Positions 42,901-53,100 of a stretch of DNA of 64,000 nucleotides are shown here, in pieces. A model generated the notes under the pieces. It was given only the letters and a program-made list of their open reading frames with translations, did not search any database and was not told the origin of the DNA. Within the stretch, counting starts at the first letter, position 1. Each line of letters begins with the position of its first letter. The translations under genes and the position numbers were made by a program. Where the stretch lies: positions 651,401 through 715,400 of the forward strand of contig OX359198.1 in NCBI GenBank assembly GCA_947172415.1. The letters run 5' to 3'. Source of the stretch: Chondrosia reniformis (taxonomy: Eukaryota > Porifera > Demospongiae > Chondrillida > Chondrillidae).

Positions 42901-43018
42901 CGCGCCACTTATCAGTAGAGGCTGGACCACTGGCACCCTTAAAAAGTCGATTGGGTTCGTATTTACTAAAATCAAACTTGTTCTTAGTCTCTAATGTCAA
43001 CTGATTATGAGTAGCCAT
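39914..43018 (-). CDS. Ankyrin repeat-Roc/COR GTPase (ROCO-like), copy 3, intronless
   Basis: A single 1034-aa frame, collinear with the gene at 31486-34617. It has the same ankyrin region, P-loop GQKKNGKT, RTAGIE, DFAGH, G4 GTHRD, COR-like LAAFGLAIYLPNKVDVLDGW and Cys-rich PLCCCKREECQIHS. Long stretches are identical, but sharply bounded blocks differ: the first 35 residues, the segment before the P-loop, the end of the Roc domain, and a short block before EKIEKSTRQ. Where copy 2 has a TM-like helix, this copy has a less hydrophobic segment (ALISMIAETTMQLTLADVPV), so it is probably soluble. No frame break. Confidence 0.85.
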   Translation of the reverse strand: MATHNQLTLETKNKFDFSKYEPNRLFKGASGPASTDKWRVPWDFASKAASKFAVEKLRRLEELGKGWEQWKDTPYQTLTDMIDDLTDEALQMDVGAALVIAAALSGGDVDYISGETGPTALHYAVGFAKFEIIKELVKRGANLNKRVCDHRPFDMAFVIEGGEYSGIELDEIHRQCVLGNVDAVVDHIKQELIKDNDNVAKSTDLLVKREMTLYIAAFMGYEQLVKTLLLAGVFPLNSPAGECPNINGAIKGGFKHKKCNDLLQKTFHQVTGSKGPPTALISMIAETTMQLTLADVPVYVSVGPVAKSKLTKYGYKLPITPRGNVLIIGQKKNGKTSLIKALQRSRDRIQLSKLYNQKENQNYNRTAGIEMSVLKCGDRTINFFDFAGHSEYYVSHLAFLESISATKLSFPIFLLVIRLNKSLVETHTEISTWLNNIRANIQVFHKFPVILVGTHRDMVTKEEAKGVLTSCSDLIGRYDDTFELQSTLSLDATLKYSDEFGNLVKEVKSVLSRESHMSTDYFTFKCLSSCYTFFQYFGIREAAAAIQLRGIKTSFAHPLLSEGKFLTFLCQNLAAFGLAIYLPNKVDVLDGWLVLDAPSILEKVHGPLFATAEHSQYEGNVFQKNGIIPVSKLHTLFKKLPFDFDMLKSLLISMEYCHEVNQTVMEISPSECRQNEILLFFPSKVSVSMPLKFSKLKKVKSFACQVCPKDNALLTTRFSSILLLGLALGFRKLIPGKDDDQNAKCTVWKDGLHWSSSFGSTDVYIQFQSTKSLLILVSGESLEFCVEYSSYIMKKVFEVKERALCNVSLDVNIVQHDSKLTSLLLKGYEKGHCYPLGRVITCLCAFANRQPGSHEASSLPEVPLCCCKREECQIHSTRMEQEYLENLLPSYNWLCQLDPTADPPSLPFNLIAKRATAESILRPNYTRLGADLDIKGVCDYLYEISFIGDNLKEKIEKSTRQDANKLFIDHMIANCTISTVEHFAQLLIDTSDKLANEVHKGIGEELIGAIEKQRKMVEHTTSSATPSLSISNEF

Positions 43019-43718
43019 ATCGAACTGCTACTGCACTGAATACGAAAGCTGAACGGTTGTTTGGTTATGAAATATAGAGCGGTTCTCTAGACGATCTAGA
43101 TAATAGCGTTTGGATGCGGCGGTGCGTAGACTAGCTACATGCAGTAGAAATACCGTTACTCCAGATTGTCAGATTGGTTGGAAATTTATGATGTTTTCAG
43201 CTGGTTAATTGCTAAAAAATGGTTTCTAAACTTCATCGACGGGTGACTTAACTGGTGGTATACTATCTGAGAAGAATTTCCTACGAGATTGTGTATAAGG
43301 AGGAGGTCTTAGGCTCGCGGGAGACAAAGTAAACAATGATTGTTTTTCACTTCCATTAAATACACACACAATAAATATTTGTTTACATAATTCGAATCCG
43401 AGTCTGTCTTTACGTGCCCTTGCCGACCTGTAAATGATGTGCCCAACAATTAGGGAGACTAAAGCTCTCACCATGAAGTGTTAAATAGGAAGTGATAATG
43501 ACCCGCGCAGACTTTCCGGTACATTGGGTACCGGGTTTAACCATCTATGGTTTAACTAGCTGTTGATACTACCGGTAGTAATTATAATATAACACTGACT
43601 CAGGTACTACACTCCTAATTAACCTCACTATAATAGTGACCGTTCAGGTTAATTGTATAAGTATACGTACTATATAATCCAGAGCTAACGGAATAGTTTG
43701 AAAAATAGACTTTGAGTA
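43019..43718. promoter_or_regulatory. Divergent interval between ankyrin-Roc copy 3 and the secreted-protein gene
   Basis: The first 290 bases match the 5' flank of the paralogue (34618-34908). The rest should contain the promoter of the plus-strand gene at 43719. The minus-strand frame at 43226-43474 has no recognisable features and is left out. Confidence 0.4.
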
Positions 43719-45886
43719 ATGATGCTGCTATTTTGCTCTGTTCTCTTACTCTCTGCAACATTGAATGTAGAGAGTGTGCATGCAGTTAAGAGACAATTTA
43801 CTCTCAGTGAGAAATGTTTGGAAGCTACAGCAACCTATTCTACTGAGTGCCTAGGAGGGGTGAATTTGGCAACCTTTTACACTCTCTCAAACACTCAAGG
43901 AATAAACAATGTAGTGATGAATCCAAGTTTATCTAAAACCACCATTGAGGCTGCCATAAATGCAACTATTGAGGCTTACAATACGCTTTGTAGTTCACAG
44001 GACTGTATTGACAAACTGGTACCAGTTTTTGAAGTTTGTTTAAAAGATGTTTATGCACTCAATAATATTGAATTGAGTGAACTTCAATTGAAGGTTCGTA
44101 TACTTGTCTTGCATGAGTCCATATACAGCTGTGTTTAAGAGTACCAGTATTTGCTGATAAATGTACAAGTATACGTATGTAGTAGACATATATATAGCTA
44201 CATGTACAGTTAATTACCTATGTCATGTATTATACTGTGTGGTGTATACCTTTCGAGAGAGAAAACTTTTGTAAATTGGTGATCATGAAAAGGTTTTGAA
44301 GAGAAAGCTTTCACTGATAGCCACAAAACCACAAATTAGTAATATTCTCCCTTGAAAGGCTCCCACCATATGGTAGTTTGCACATGCTGGGAGATTTGCG
44401 TATTTTATATACAATTATGTACTCAACTATATGCACTATACAATATATATATATGCTATCCACTTGTTTGAATAGGCTCTGTTATACTCCACAATGGAAA
44501 ATGTTGTGTCCTTTGCTTGTGCTGTTCAAAGAACATCAAATGACTATTGCTACGTGTCATTTCTGAGGCAGTATGAGGTATCCCCGATTATAATGCATAC
44601 ATACACATCACTTCGGTTATTCATTGATTTACCCAGCTCTCCTGTGATTTATGGTGACCAGGGACTAAGATTGCCTCTGCCATATATATACTGGTAATGG
44701 GCTGGTTCAGACTAGTGATCATGTGATAAGGCTCACTTGAAGTTTTTTTATAATTGTCTGCCCCATTTCAGAGTTTACACATACCTTCATACTTCTGGCA
44801 TTAGTATATATGTTTGTAGTAAATTAGTGTAATAAATAAGATATAATTTATACAGATACAATGTCATATATATAAGACTGCTACATGTATACATCTTCCA
44901 TTTTAGGATATTCACTCAAAACTAGTTAGTGTAGCACAATGTGCTGCTGCTATGAGTGACAATTGTAACAGCTTTTGCAAAGATGTAAGTTTAAAAATAT
45001 TATTATGTGTACACATCACTAAGTCCATTTATGGGAATCTGTTATCATAGGTCTGCATGTTTAATAACATTCCAGCCAAACCTTATATAATTAGCTTGTG
45101 ATTATATGATTTTTATATCAGTCCCTACTAGAGGTCTGTGTACATACCAGTAGATATATACAGTAGAATAATTTGAAGTATACAGTAGAAAAATTTGAAG
45201 TATATACATTTCCAAGGTATCTATATGCAGTGTAGTTAACCTACGCTATATATTACATAGGCGGTTGCAGTGGCAAATAGAGACTTTGACTGCTGTTACA
45301 ATAACCTGTATACGGTTCAAAATGCATTAAGCATGGTTGAAATAAAAGTTCCAGGACAAGTGGACATGTGAGAATTAATGAAGTAACATCATGTAGTATT
45401 AACAGAAGATAACATTTCAACCTAAAAAAGGTCTTTATCAGAGAAATATGTGAATGAATGAAATTTCATTCTATACGTACGTAAATCTAGGTTGAAATGT
45501 TCCATTTCTGTTAATATGTGTTGCTGAGCTGCTTGATAACAGATGTACCATCTAATAATTTGTATATAAACATATACACCATATATATACAGGGATTATG
45601 GACCATATTTGAAATTATTTGATCATTGTGATGTGACCAACCCTGGTATGTGTAACATACCATTTAAAAATGTGAGTTTCCAGAAATCTTAATTTTTTGA
45701 TCTCACAATCATGGTTAGATGGTCAGTCAGCATAGAACATATATATATACATATATATCAATTTTAATTTAGCCAATCGAAGAGCCAACTTCTGGTGCAG
45801 CACTTGTCTCTGAACATCTCTTCAGTATGATGTTGCCTGTACTAGTTATTGTGCTGGTTCAGCTGTTCTGTTACATTCAGTTTTGA
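43719..45886 (+). CDS. Secreted cysteine-rich protein with C-terminal hydrophobic anchor (284 aa, 6 exons)
   Basis: Exons 43719-44093, 44476-44577, 44907-44984, 45261-45367, 45593-45671 and 45773-45886 close in phase (855 nt with stop). The N-terminus MMLLFCSVLLLSATLNVESV is a signal peptide. The mature part has regularly spaced cysteines (EKCLEA, TECLGG, TLCSSQDCIDK, EVCLKD, SFACAVQ, YCYVSF, QCAAAM, DNCNSFCKD, DCCYNN, DHCDV, MCNIP), suggesting a disulphide-stabilised extracellular domain. The C-terminus TSGAALVSEHLFSMMLPVLV... is hydrophobic to the end with a small-residue site before it, which suggests a GPI anchor. No named domain is recognised. Confidence 0.75.
45375..45530. repeat. Foldback repeat with hammerhead-like core, copy 3
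   Basis: ATTAACAGAAGATAACATTTCAACCT near 45398 is inverted at about 45490-45518. On the minus strand 45441-45413 reads CTGATAAAGACCTTTTTT, AGGTTGAAATG: the same CTGATRA / stem / GAAA layout as at 3634 and 14141, but with a different stem pair (ACCT/AGGT). It lies in intron 4 of the secreted-protein gene. Confidence 0.5.
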
Positions 45887-46707
45887 CTGGACAATGGATC
45901 TGATTGGTCTAAACCACTCACAAGCTCAAGCTCACATATACACACATGGATGTGGCAACATTAATTACTAATCATTATCAAGCAGCATACATTGACAGCC
46001 TAGCCTATAGATAGGTTATGATAACATCTTGATCTTTTTCTTTCTGTTATCAAAGCGTGTTTAATCACTAGTCAAATGAAAATTAATATCTCGACGTATA
46101 TATCAAAGAATTATAAAGAAGTGCACAATGCATATATATATGGCTTCCTTTGTACATGTACAGGTATAAAACATTTAGAATATTATAGGTATATAGCTGT
46201 GTATATAAATAGAGAATCACATGATCTAGATCTTGGTTCAATAACTTCCAAAGAAGTTGTTATTCAATTTGTGCATGTTCAGACACAAATCCTGCCAAAA
46301 CATGTTATTACATCAACCACTGTCAAGTGGCATTACAGTGAAACAGATAGAAAGAAAATGTGTCCATGATAATTTAATAATTTACAAAGTAATTCTCTAC
46401 TTACACCAGTCACAGACAAGTAAGTCCTATTAAAAGACATGCACATGTAGTATAGCAAACATATTATGTCATCAAATACAACAAAAATATTTGTTTCTTT
46501 CATGTACATCCATAAATAATGACTTTGGAGAAACTGCCTGGTCTCAATTTCAATCAGCTGACTATAGGTAAAGATACCACTTGACTTACATGTGTAAAGT
46601 TTGTTCTACTAGTAAGAGACAAGTACATGAACAATTATTTCCAATTGAATGGTTGCCAGGGAACTGCAACTGGTTGTCATGGAGACCTTTCTATGAAAGT
46701 ACATAGA
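45887..46707. other. Intergenic, nothing supported
   Basis: 3' flank of the secreted-protein gene. The small frame at 46076-46369 has no recognisable features. Confidence 0.4.
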
Positions 46708-46905
46708 TTATACAGAAGCAAACAAGATGCACAATGTAAGCACATTTAGACAAGTTAACACTGCCATACATTCACACCAAAGAAGGGCCAGCACTGTAAC
46801 CACTTCCCAAATGACTGTAGCCATAGCTACTAGGAGCTGCAATGGACTCCAAATCAGGTATACCCATTGGACGAGTTTAATTGGATAAGTTACCATGGAT
46901 ACTAA
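46708..46905 (-). CDS. Possible terminal exon of a membrane protein
   Basis: After the acceptor CTTTTTTAG the minus strand stays open for about 65 codons: VTYPIKLVQWVYLIWSPL, LVAMATVIWEVVTVLALL, then CLNVLTLCILFASV and a stop. Two hydrophobic helices fit a membrane protein's end. Upstream exons were not found, and no family is recognised. Confidence 0.3.
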   Translation of the reverse strand, partial: LVSMVTYPIKLVQWVYLIWSPLQLLVAMATVIWEVVTVLALLWCECMAVLTCLNVLTLCILFASV

Positions 46906-46920
46906 AAAAGAGTAAAACAA

Positions 46921-47422
46921 ATAGATTATCTAAGTAGCTACAACTTTCTAAACAGTTATACAATTTACCTACCAACTAATAAACTTTAATAAACTTGCTC
47001 AAAGGGATTGTACAGTTTCATAGCCTGTACTACACACCTCCTCCAACTCTACTACACACCTCCTCCAACTGAACTATGGAAACTGGGAGTTCCTATAGCC
47101 ATTATATTGGTAAGCCTGTACTACACACCTAGATCCCCCAACTGAACTATGGTAGTCTAGGGACTGGTAGACATGCTAAATATGGTAGTCCCATTGAACA
47201 GATGTATAGTTTACAGTTGTTATACTCACTTCTGATTCTCATGAATGATCCAATTTTCTTTCACTATCTTCTCTCTCTATAAATGGGTTAAGCCATTAAC
47301 TTTAATTGATTCCCCTTCTTGCATGTTTCTTAATTGGACATGTTGCTAGGTAACCAACATTCGATTTCCATGACAATTCTGCCTTGTGTAAACAAAATGT
47401 ACAAATGTATATAGACTTGAAG
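46921..47422. repeat. Short tandem duplications
   Basis: CTACACACCTCCTCCAACT occurs twice at about 47032-47070, and a related TACTACACACCTAGATCC block with TGAACTATGG follows at about 47118. No gene seen. Confidence 0.5.
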
Positions 47423-47945
47423 TTCAAATTAGATTTTGAATAGTCTCACAAGTAAGTATTCTTACAGATTAATGTGCGATACTTAACATTGTAACTTAGA
47501 GGAAAACAAACTTTAAACTTATTAAAGTAGCTACCATCTGGTCAAATACTCCATGTTGGGTTGTTTTATATAATAGGTATATATTATATTCTTTAAACAC
47601 GATAACCTACCAATCAGTGTAGTTAGGGGCATGTACAACGGCAGAGTTCATCAAACTAGGGAATTGATCGTCTGTTGTAACAACGGCCATTTTGGATTCA
47701 CTTAAAATTGATTAGAACATTTCGAGTTTGCATTGACATAGACATTTACTCATTATAGTGTAAGGTTAACAGAAATAATGTAGACTATCTACATATATAT
47801 TATTTTTAAATATAAGAAACTCAATATAGGTTATAATCTAAACCTCATGTAAGCCGAAGATGCGCACAAAATACAATCACGCAAATCCATACTTTGTGCT
47901 GTACATGAAACATGCATGTCAATTCATGCGCTCGCAAGAGGTTGT
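47423..47945. repeat. Dispersed repeat, copy B
   Basis: Second copy of 30417-30930; see that entry. It contains a 20-base insertion (AGTAGCTACCATCTGGTCAA) relative to copy A. Confidence 0.8.
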
Positions 47946-48263
47946 GCATGTGTTTAGAATGAATGAAACAATTTAAAATAGAAATGATTACTGCTGAAAC
48001 AATTACAGAGGTTCATTAAGAGATATTGATAGCTTGATTATTAATTAAACACTGGACATGCTATAATTTGCATGTTTTCGAGTCTAAACTCAAAAGCAAA
48101 TAATAACTTGCTAAATAGGCCGGGTCATGTACTACATGTCATCTATTGTTCTCGTACATGTTGTCTATTGTTCCCGAACATGATCTCGAAAACAAACAAC
48201 AAAGTTTTGGTTCCACAATTTTCCGCCAAGTTCACGATGCTTCCCGCCGACAATTTCTTATAA

Positions 48264-48930
48264 ATGGTTGAGGAAATTTTCAGTCTTTGGCCTCCGGGCT
48301 ATCAACTCTGGAGGTCTACTTTGGTGTGGATCGATGCGAAAACCATGATTGGAGCACGAGTCATGGTACATGCCTATCCGAAGGGTCATCGGTGTTCGTA
48401 TAGTGGGGTGGTCTCTCTACCTATGGGTTAGTGCCTGGAGATGTATCTCACTATTAATCTTGCTTGTGTGTTTAAATTGGCACTTGCGGATTCTTGCTAT
48501 ACGACCCGTACCTGGAGGTTGGTGTGGTCCAGTGCCACTACGTAGTCGGTCAGGAAGCTATTGTAGGCTGCCACATCAGGTTGGTTTGGAAGACATTTGC
48601 ATTTGCATTTGGAATTTTACATGCGCATGTGTGCTCAATGTTTATGTCCATATGCTGGTAATTATATATTCTCTAATTCTTTTCTTATAGTTCATCGATG
48701 GGTCCCTACTCTAAAGCAACCTGGCCGATCCCAATGAGCTAAAGTCTGTGTACAGTGCTCTCAAGCTGCGTTGTGTGCACATGATGATTCTCATTGGTGG
48801 GAGTTTGTGGTCCGCCAGGGTCGGGCTTGTTCTGTCCGTAGCGTGAGGCAGTGCAGGACTAGTAACTGGTCACAGGTCGGTCAGGTACGCCGGACCGTTC
48901 CCGAGCAACTTCTCTTACGACGCAAGTAGT
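48264..48930 (+). CDS. Unresolved open frames, Trp/Cys/Arg-rich, possibly two exons
   Basis: ATG at 48264 opens MVEEIFSLWPPGYQLW, VWIDAKTMIGARVMV, HRCSYSGVVSLPMG; a donor-like GTTAGT follows at 48427. A second open stretch at about 48744-48930 reads CVQCSQAALCAHDDSHWW, RACSVRSVRQCRTSNW, ending in LLLRRK and a stop. Base composition is richer in G+C than its surroundings. The intermediate splice was not resolved and the second part is also open in another frame. It could be a lineage-specific gene or a transposon relic. Confidence 0.3.
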
Positions 48931-50164
48931 GGAAGTGTCAAACAGAGTTGAGAAACCGGAGGCCTTTTGGGGCACGAAGTACTTCTACCTCCTCGTGGTG
49001 TGCCCTGGGTGACGCGAAAAGAAGTACAGTAACAGTAAAGTTTTACGACTGAATGGAGCTTTAATTCAAAAGAACATTTTGTTTGCTGCCGCTGCAAATA
49101 CTGCATGCATGGACTCGTAAACTCTTGTATACGTAGATCTATATATTTTTGATTATTTTACCGTAACTTAGTATATATTTGCTGGTTTTCAATTGTAGTA
49201 TATATTTTATTTGTAATATTTTAAACTGATCAATATATATGGTATATAATAAACACGGGTCAACACGTGAATACAAAATAGAAAAAGTATTCCAATAAAG
49301 CCTGGACAGCTTATGGGGAAAGTCCCCCGACGTTACGTTCATCTTCGAAATATGTACACTTTAAAGCTAAAAGGCTTGGCTATTGAAAGTATACTAAGAA
49401 GACACATGCTATATACTCTATCAGAACTTCACGAGAATATGTCGTCTTCAATATTATAGTCTATGTGCAATGCCGGAGAAACTCACTATTATACACTGTA
49501 ATCAGTAATTATATACTATGCACCCTTCAACATAATGGTACCTGCTAATAAGTTGTGAATGTATACATAACCATATGTTAAGTCATCTTATGTATATGGA
49601 ATCTCTATGGCTAGAGTATATGTATACACAAATTATCAATGATTTTGCATGTACACGTATAAAAGTGAAAAATACAATTTGAAAGTAAAACATCACTTTT
49701 AATTATTCCTATGAAATGTTGAAAGTGAATAATAAATGGAATTGTCATGTTAATATATATATGAAATTAACTATTTATTGTACAGACTAAACTATATATG
49801 TATCTGATTGTTGTTGATCACTCGTGCATACAGTTTTAAACTGATACCAAAGTTGAAAGACATTGGTGAATAAGCTATTCAACAATAAGCTATAGAAGCA
49901 ATAGTATTACAACAACATGTCAACGATGCCCTATTCATTATTATAAATAGGTCAATTCAATATGTATAATTCACGGAGTCACAAAATTTAGCATATATAT
50001 TATACACAATGATACTATCACATGAATATATCATTATTTCATAATACATGTATATAATACCATGGGTATAACATGTATATACCATGGGTATAACATGTAT
50101 ACGGTATATATATATAAGTTTACATGCATAGAATTTACATTTAGTATACTAATAAAAAAAGAGG
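48931..50164. other. Intergenic upstream of the beta-helix receptor
   Basis: Very A/T-rich with TATATA runs. About 50055-50105 has a tandem ATACCATGGGTATAACATGT pair just before the receptor gene. Nothing coding supported. Confidence 0.5.
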
Positions 50165-53100
50165 ATGAAACTCTCTTTAGCTTCACAGAACACATTCAGT
50201 GTGTTTATATTTGTTTCTTGCTTATTACCGACCTATATCATATCAAATGGACAACACTATCACGAGTTTGAGGTGGTCTCCTCATCTGCCAAGGATTGTC
50301 AGAACATAACAGAAAGCAACACTCTTGATAACTACCTTGAAAAGAATAACAGCATATTCTCAACACCAAACAGTATGTGGATCTTTCAGAATGGTAGCCA
50401 CAAGAGTTCAAATGGAATTAGCATCATTAACACAACTAATGTCATTCTTGTGTGTAGGTCTGAGGAGTGTGAAATCATAACTGACAAAGAAATAACACTA
50501 AAAAATTCTAAAAACATTACTTTGAAAGGTTTGATATTCATTGATTCTTCTACAAAGTTTGAGAATTTCACCAAAATCACAATCACACGTGTCCAGGAGC
50601 TACACTTAAAACAGTTAACAATTTTGGAATTCATCTTACACATATCCATTCCACTTGGTTATTATGAGATTGAAAACTGCACTTTTGATAGGAGTCACCT
50701 ATATATGTACTTTAATCCACAAACCCTCCAGAAAGAGGTTGCCAGCAAAAGAGGACACATAAGATTTTCCAGAATTATCCTAAGGGGTGTAGATATTTCT
50801 ATAGCGTACTTTTACAGTACCTCAGACTACAATGGTACAGCACATCGAAGAGGTCCCATTGCCACTATTCAGGAGTCCGATTTCATAAACAGCTATATTC
50901 TGATAACAAATTATACCAAATTGCATAATATTAGCAACTATGACTTCCAAAGACCCGCTGTCTTGTTCATCAACTGCAGTTTTAAAATGATAGCAGATAA
51001 TACTTACCCATTGTCAAATTATTTGATAAAAGCACTGAATGTGAGTGGTGTCATTTTGTCAAACTGCATGATTAAAGGAAGCATTTCAGGGGCAATAAAA
51101 CTTTTTTACAGTAATATTCTCATTCGTGGAAAAACTGTCATAAAGAGGAATGAAAACACATGGAATAGTGGCTTGGGGTATATTAACCTCTTCAATTCTA
51201 AATTATTTCTAGAAGATGCCTCATCTCTGGAAATTATTGACAATAAAAGCTATCTCGGTAGCATATTATTTCTACCAATTAATGTATTCTCCTACTACAA
51301 GAACATTTACTATGACTACACACAGTGTGCCGCTGGTAGGAGGAAACAGTGCGATAGGAGCTGCTTTTTTCAGGCCATTGATCAAAATGGAGTATTACTG
51401 AGGGAAAAGGACATTCCTTTTTTTAATGGATCTATTATCATGGACAACAATACAGCAGAGGATGGAGGCAATCAAATATATAATGGACAGCTAAAGGACT
51501 GCACTCTATACACTCAGGAGGGTCACGTGACTACCAACATGACCCTACTGAAGCAGTTTGTTCGTTTGCCTTCATTTAGCCCCAAAGATGTGTCATCGCT
51601 ACCATACTACATATGCTTATGTGAAAAGGACAGAGTAGAGAAAAGCGACCTTCATGATCAGCATTGTGGGAAAGAAAGCAACCTAACTCTATATCAGGGA
51701 GAAATGTTGAAAATTATTGTAGCTTTGGTAGGTGATTTTGGACAATTTATAGGAAACACAAAAATATCTGTTGGGGAGGATTCTGAAAGGAAAGCGGTTG
51801 AACCACACTGCACAGAAATCTATTCAACTGGTCCTTTATCTGCATCTGATGAAAGAGCGATCAACTTAAAATATGCTGTAATGGAATTGGGTATATGTGA
51901 TAATGAAGATTTGTATCTCAATCATGTAGTGCATGTAAAAATACTACCTTGTCCAGTTGGGTTCAAACCCAAGGATAGCAGGTTTGCTAATTCAACTTGC
52001 ATCTGTAATGATATTCTAAATATGAATAATTACCAATGTTCCATTCAGCAAGACCAAGCTTTCTTCAAACTCACTATAGACACTACTAAATCTGTCTCAC
52101 AACACTGGCTTGGAGTAGAAGGAACCCACATACTCAAATTTAGCAATAACTGTCCATCATATTTTTGCAATCACAGATTATCAGATAAAGGTGTATCTCT
52201 GAGCAGTCTTCTTAATGCATCAAATGAGCAGTGCAACAGTGACACCAATAGAATTGGCTTCCTTTGTAGTGAATGTCCTGAAGGGTACAGTACCGTTCTG
52301 GGAGGATTTCAATGCAAGCAATGTGATACAAGCTGGTACTTGCTAAGTATTTTTTTCATTCTCTCTGGACCAACTCTAATATTATCTCTCTTCTTGTTCA
52401 ATGCTACAGTGGTTCAGGGTAGATTTAATGGCATAATCTTCTACGCTAATATTGTGTACTTTTACGATGACTTCCTACAAGATTATGCAATTGAACCATT
52501 TTATGCTTTCTATTCCACCCTAAACTTGGTATCCGGAAAGGGAGCCTGTTTCTACAAAAGTATGAAAGAATTTGATAAGGTATGGCTGCAATTTTGCTTT
52601 CCATTTTATCTCATACTACTTGTGGTTTTTATTATCTTTGGAGCAAATAAGTTAAATTTGAGGATATTTAAGATGAACTTTATCACAAAGAGAGCAGTTC
52701 CTGTACTGGCCACGCTAATGATATTGACCTATACAAATCTGGTTGCATGTATTTGGAAGGCATTTCGGTTTACAACTGTGTTTATCATCGATGGACAAAC
52801 AAACAGCCTTGACAAGCATTATGTGTGGTACTTGCAACCAACCCTTCTGTACCTTCAGGGAAGACACCTGATTTTAGGAATATTTGCCCTTGTTATTACT
52901 CTCATTTATGTCGTACCACTGACTGTAGTTATACTGTTTGGAGAGATCATCAGAAGAAGATGCATTCGGAGTATGTGGTTTAGTCATTTTCTGGATACAT
53001 TTCATGGATGCTATCGCTGGCCATTAGGCTTCTGGTTGGGAGTAAGGTTACTGATAAGGGGATTGCTGATTATCCCTCAAAGCTTCTTGCTTCAACAGCA

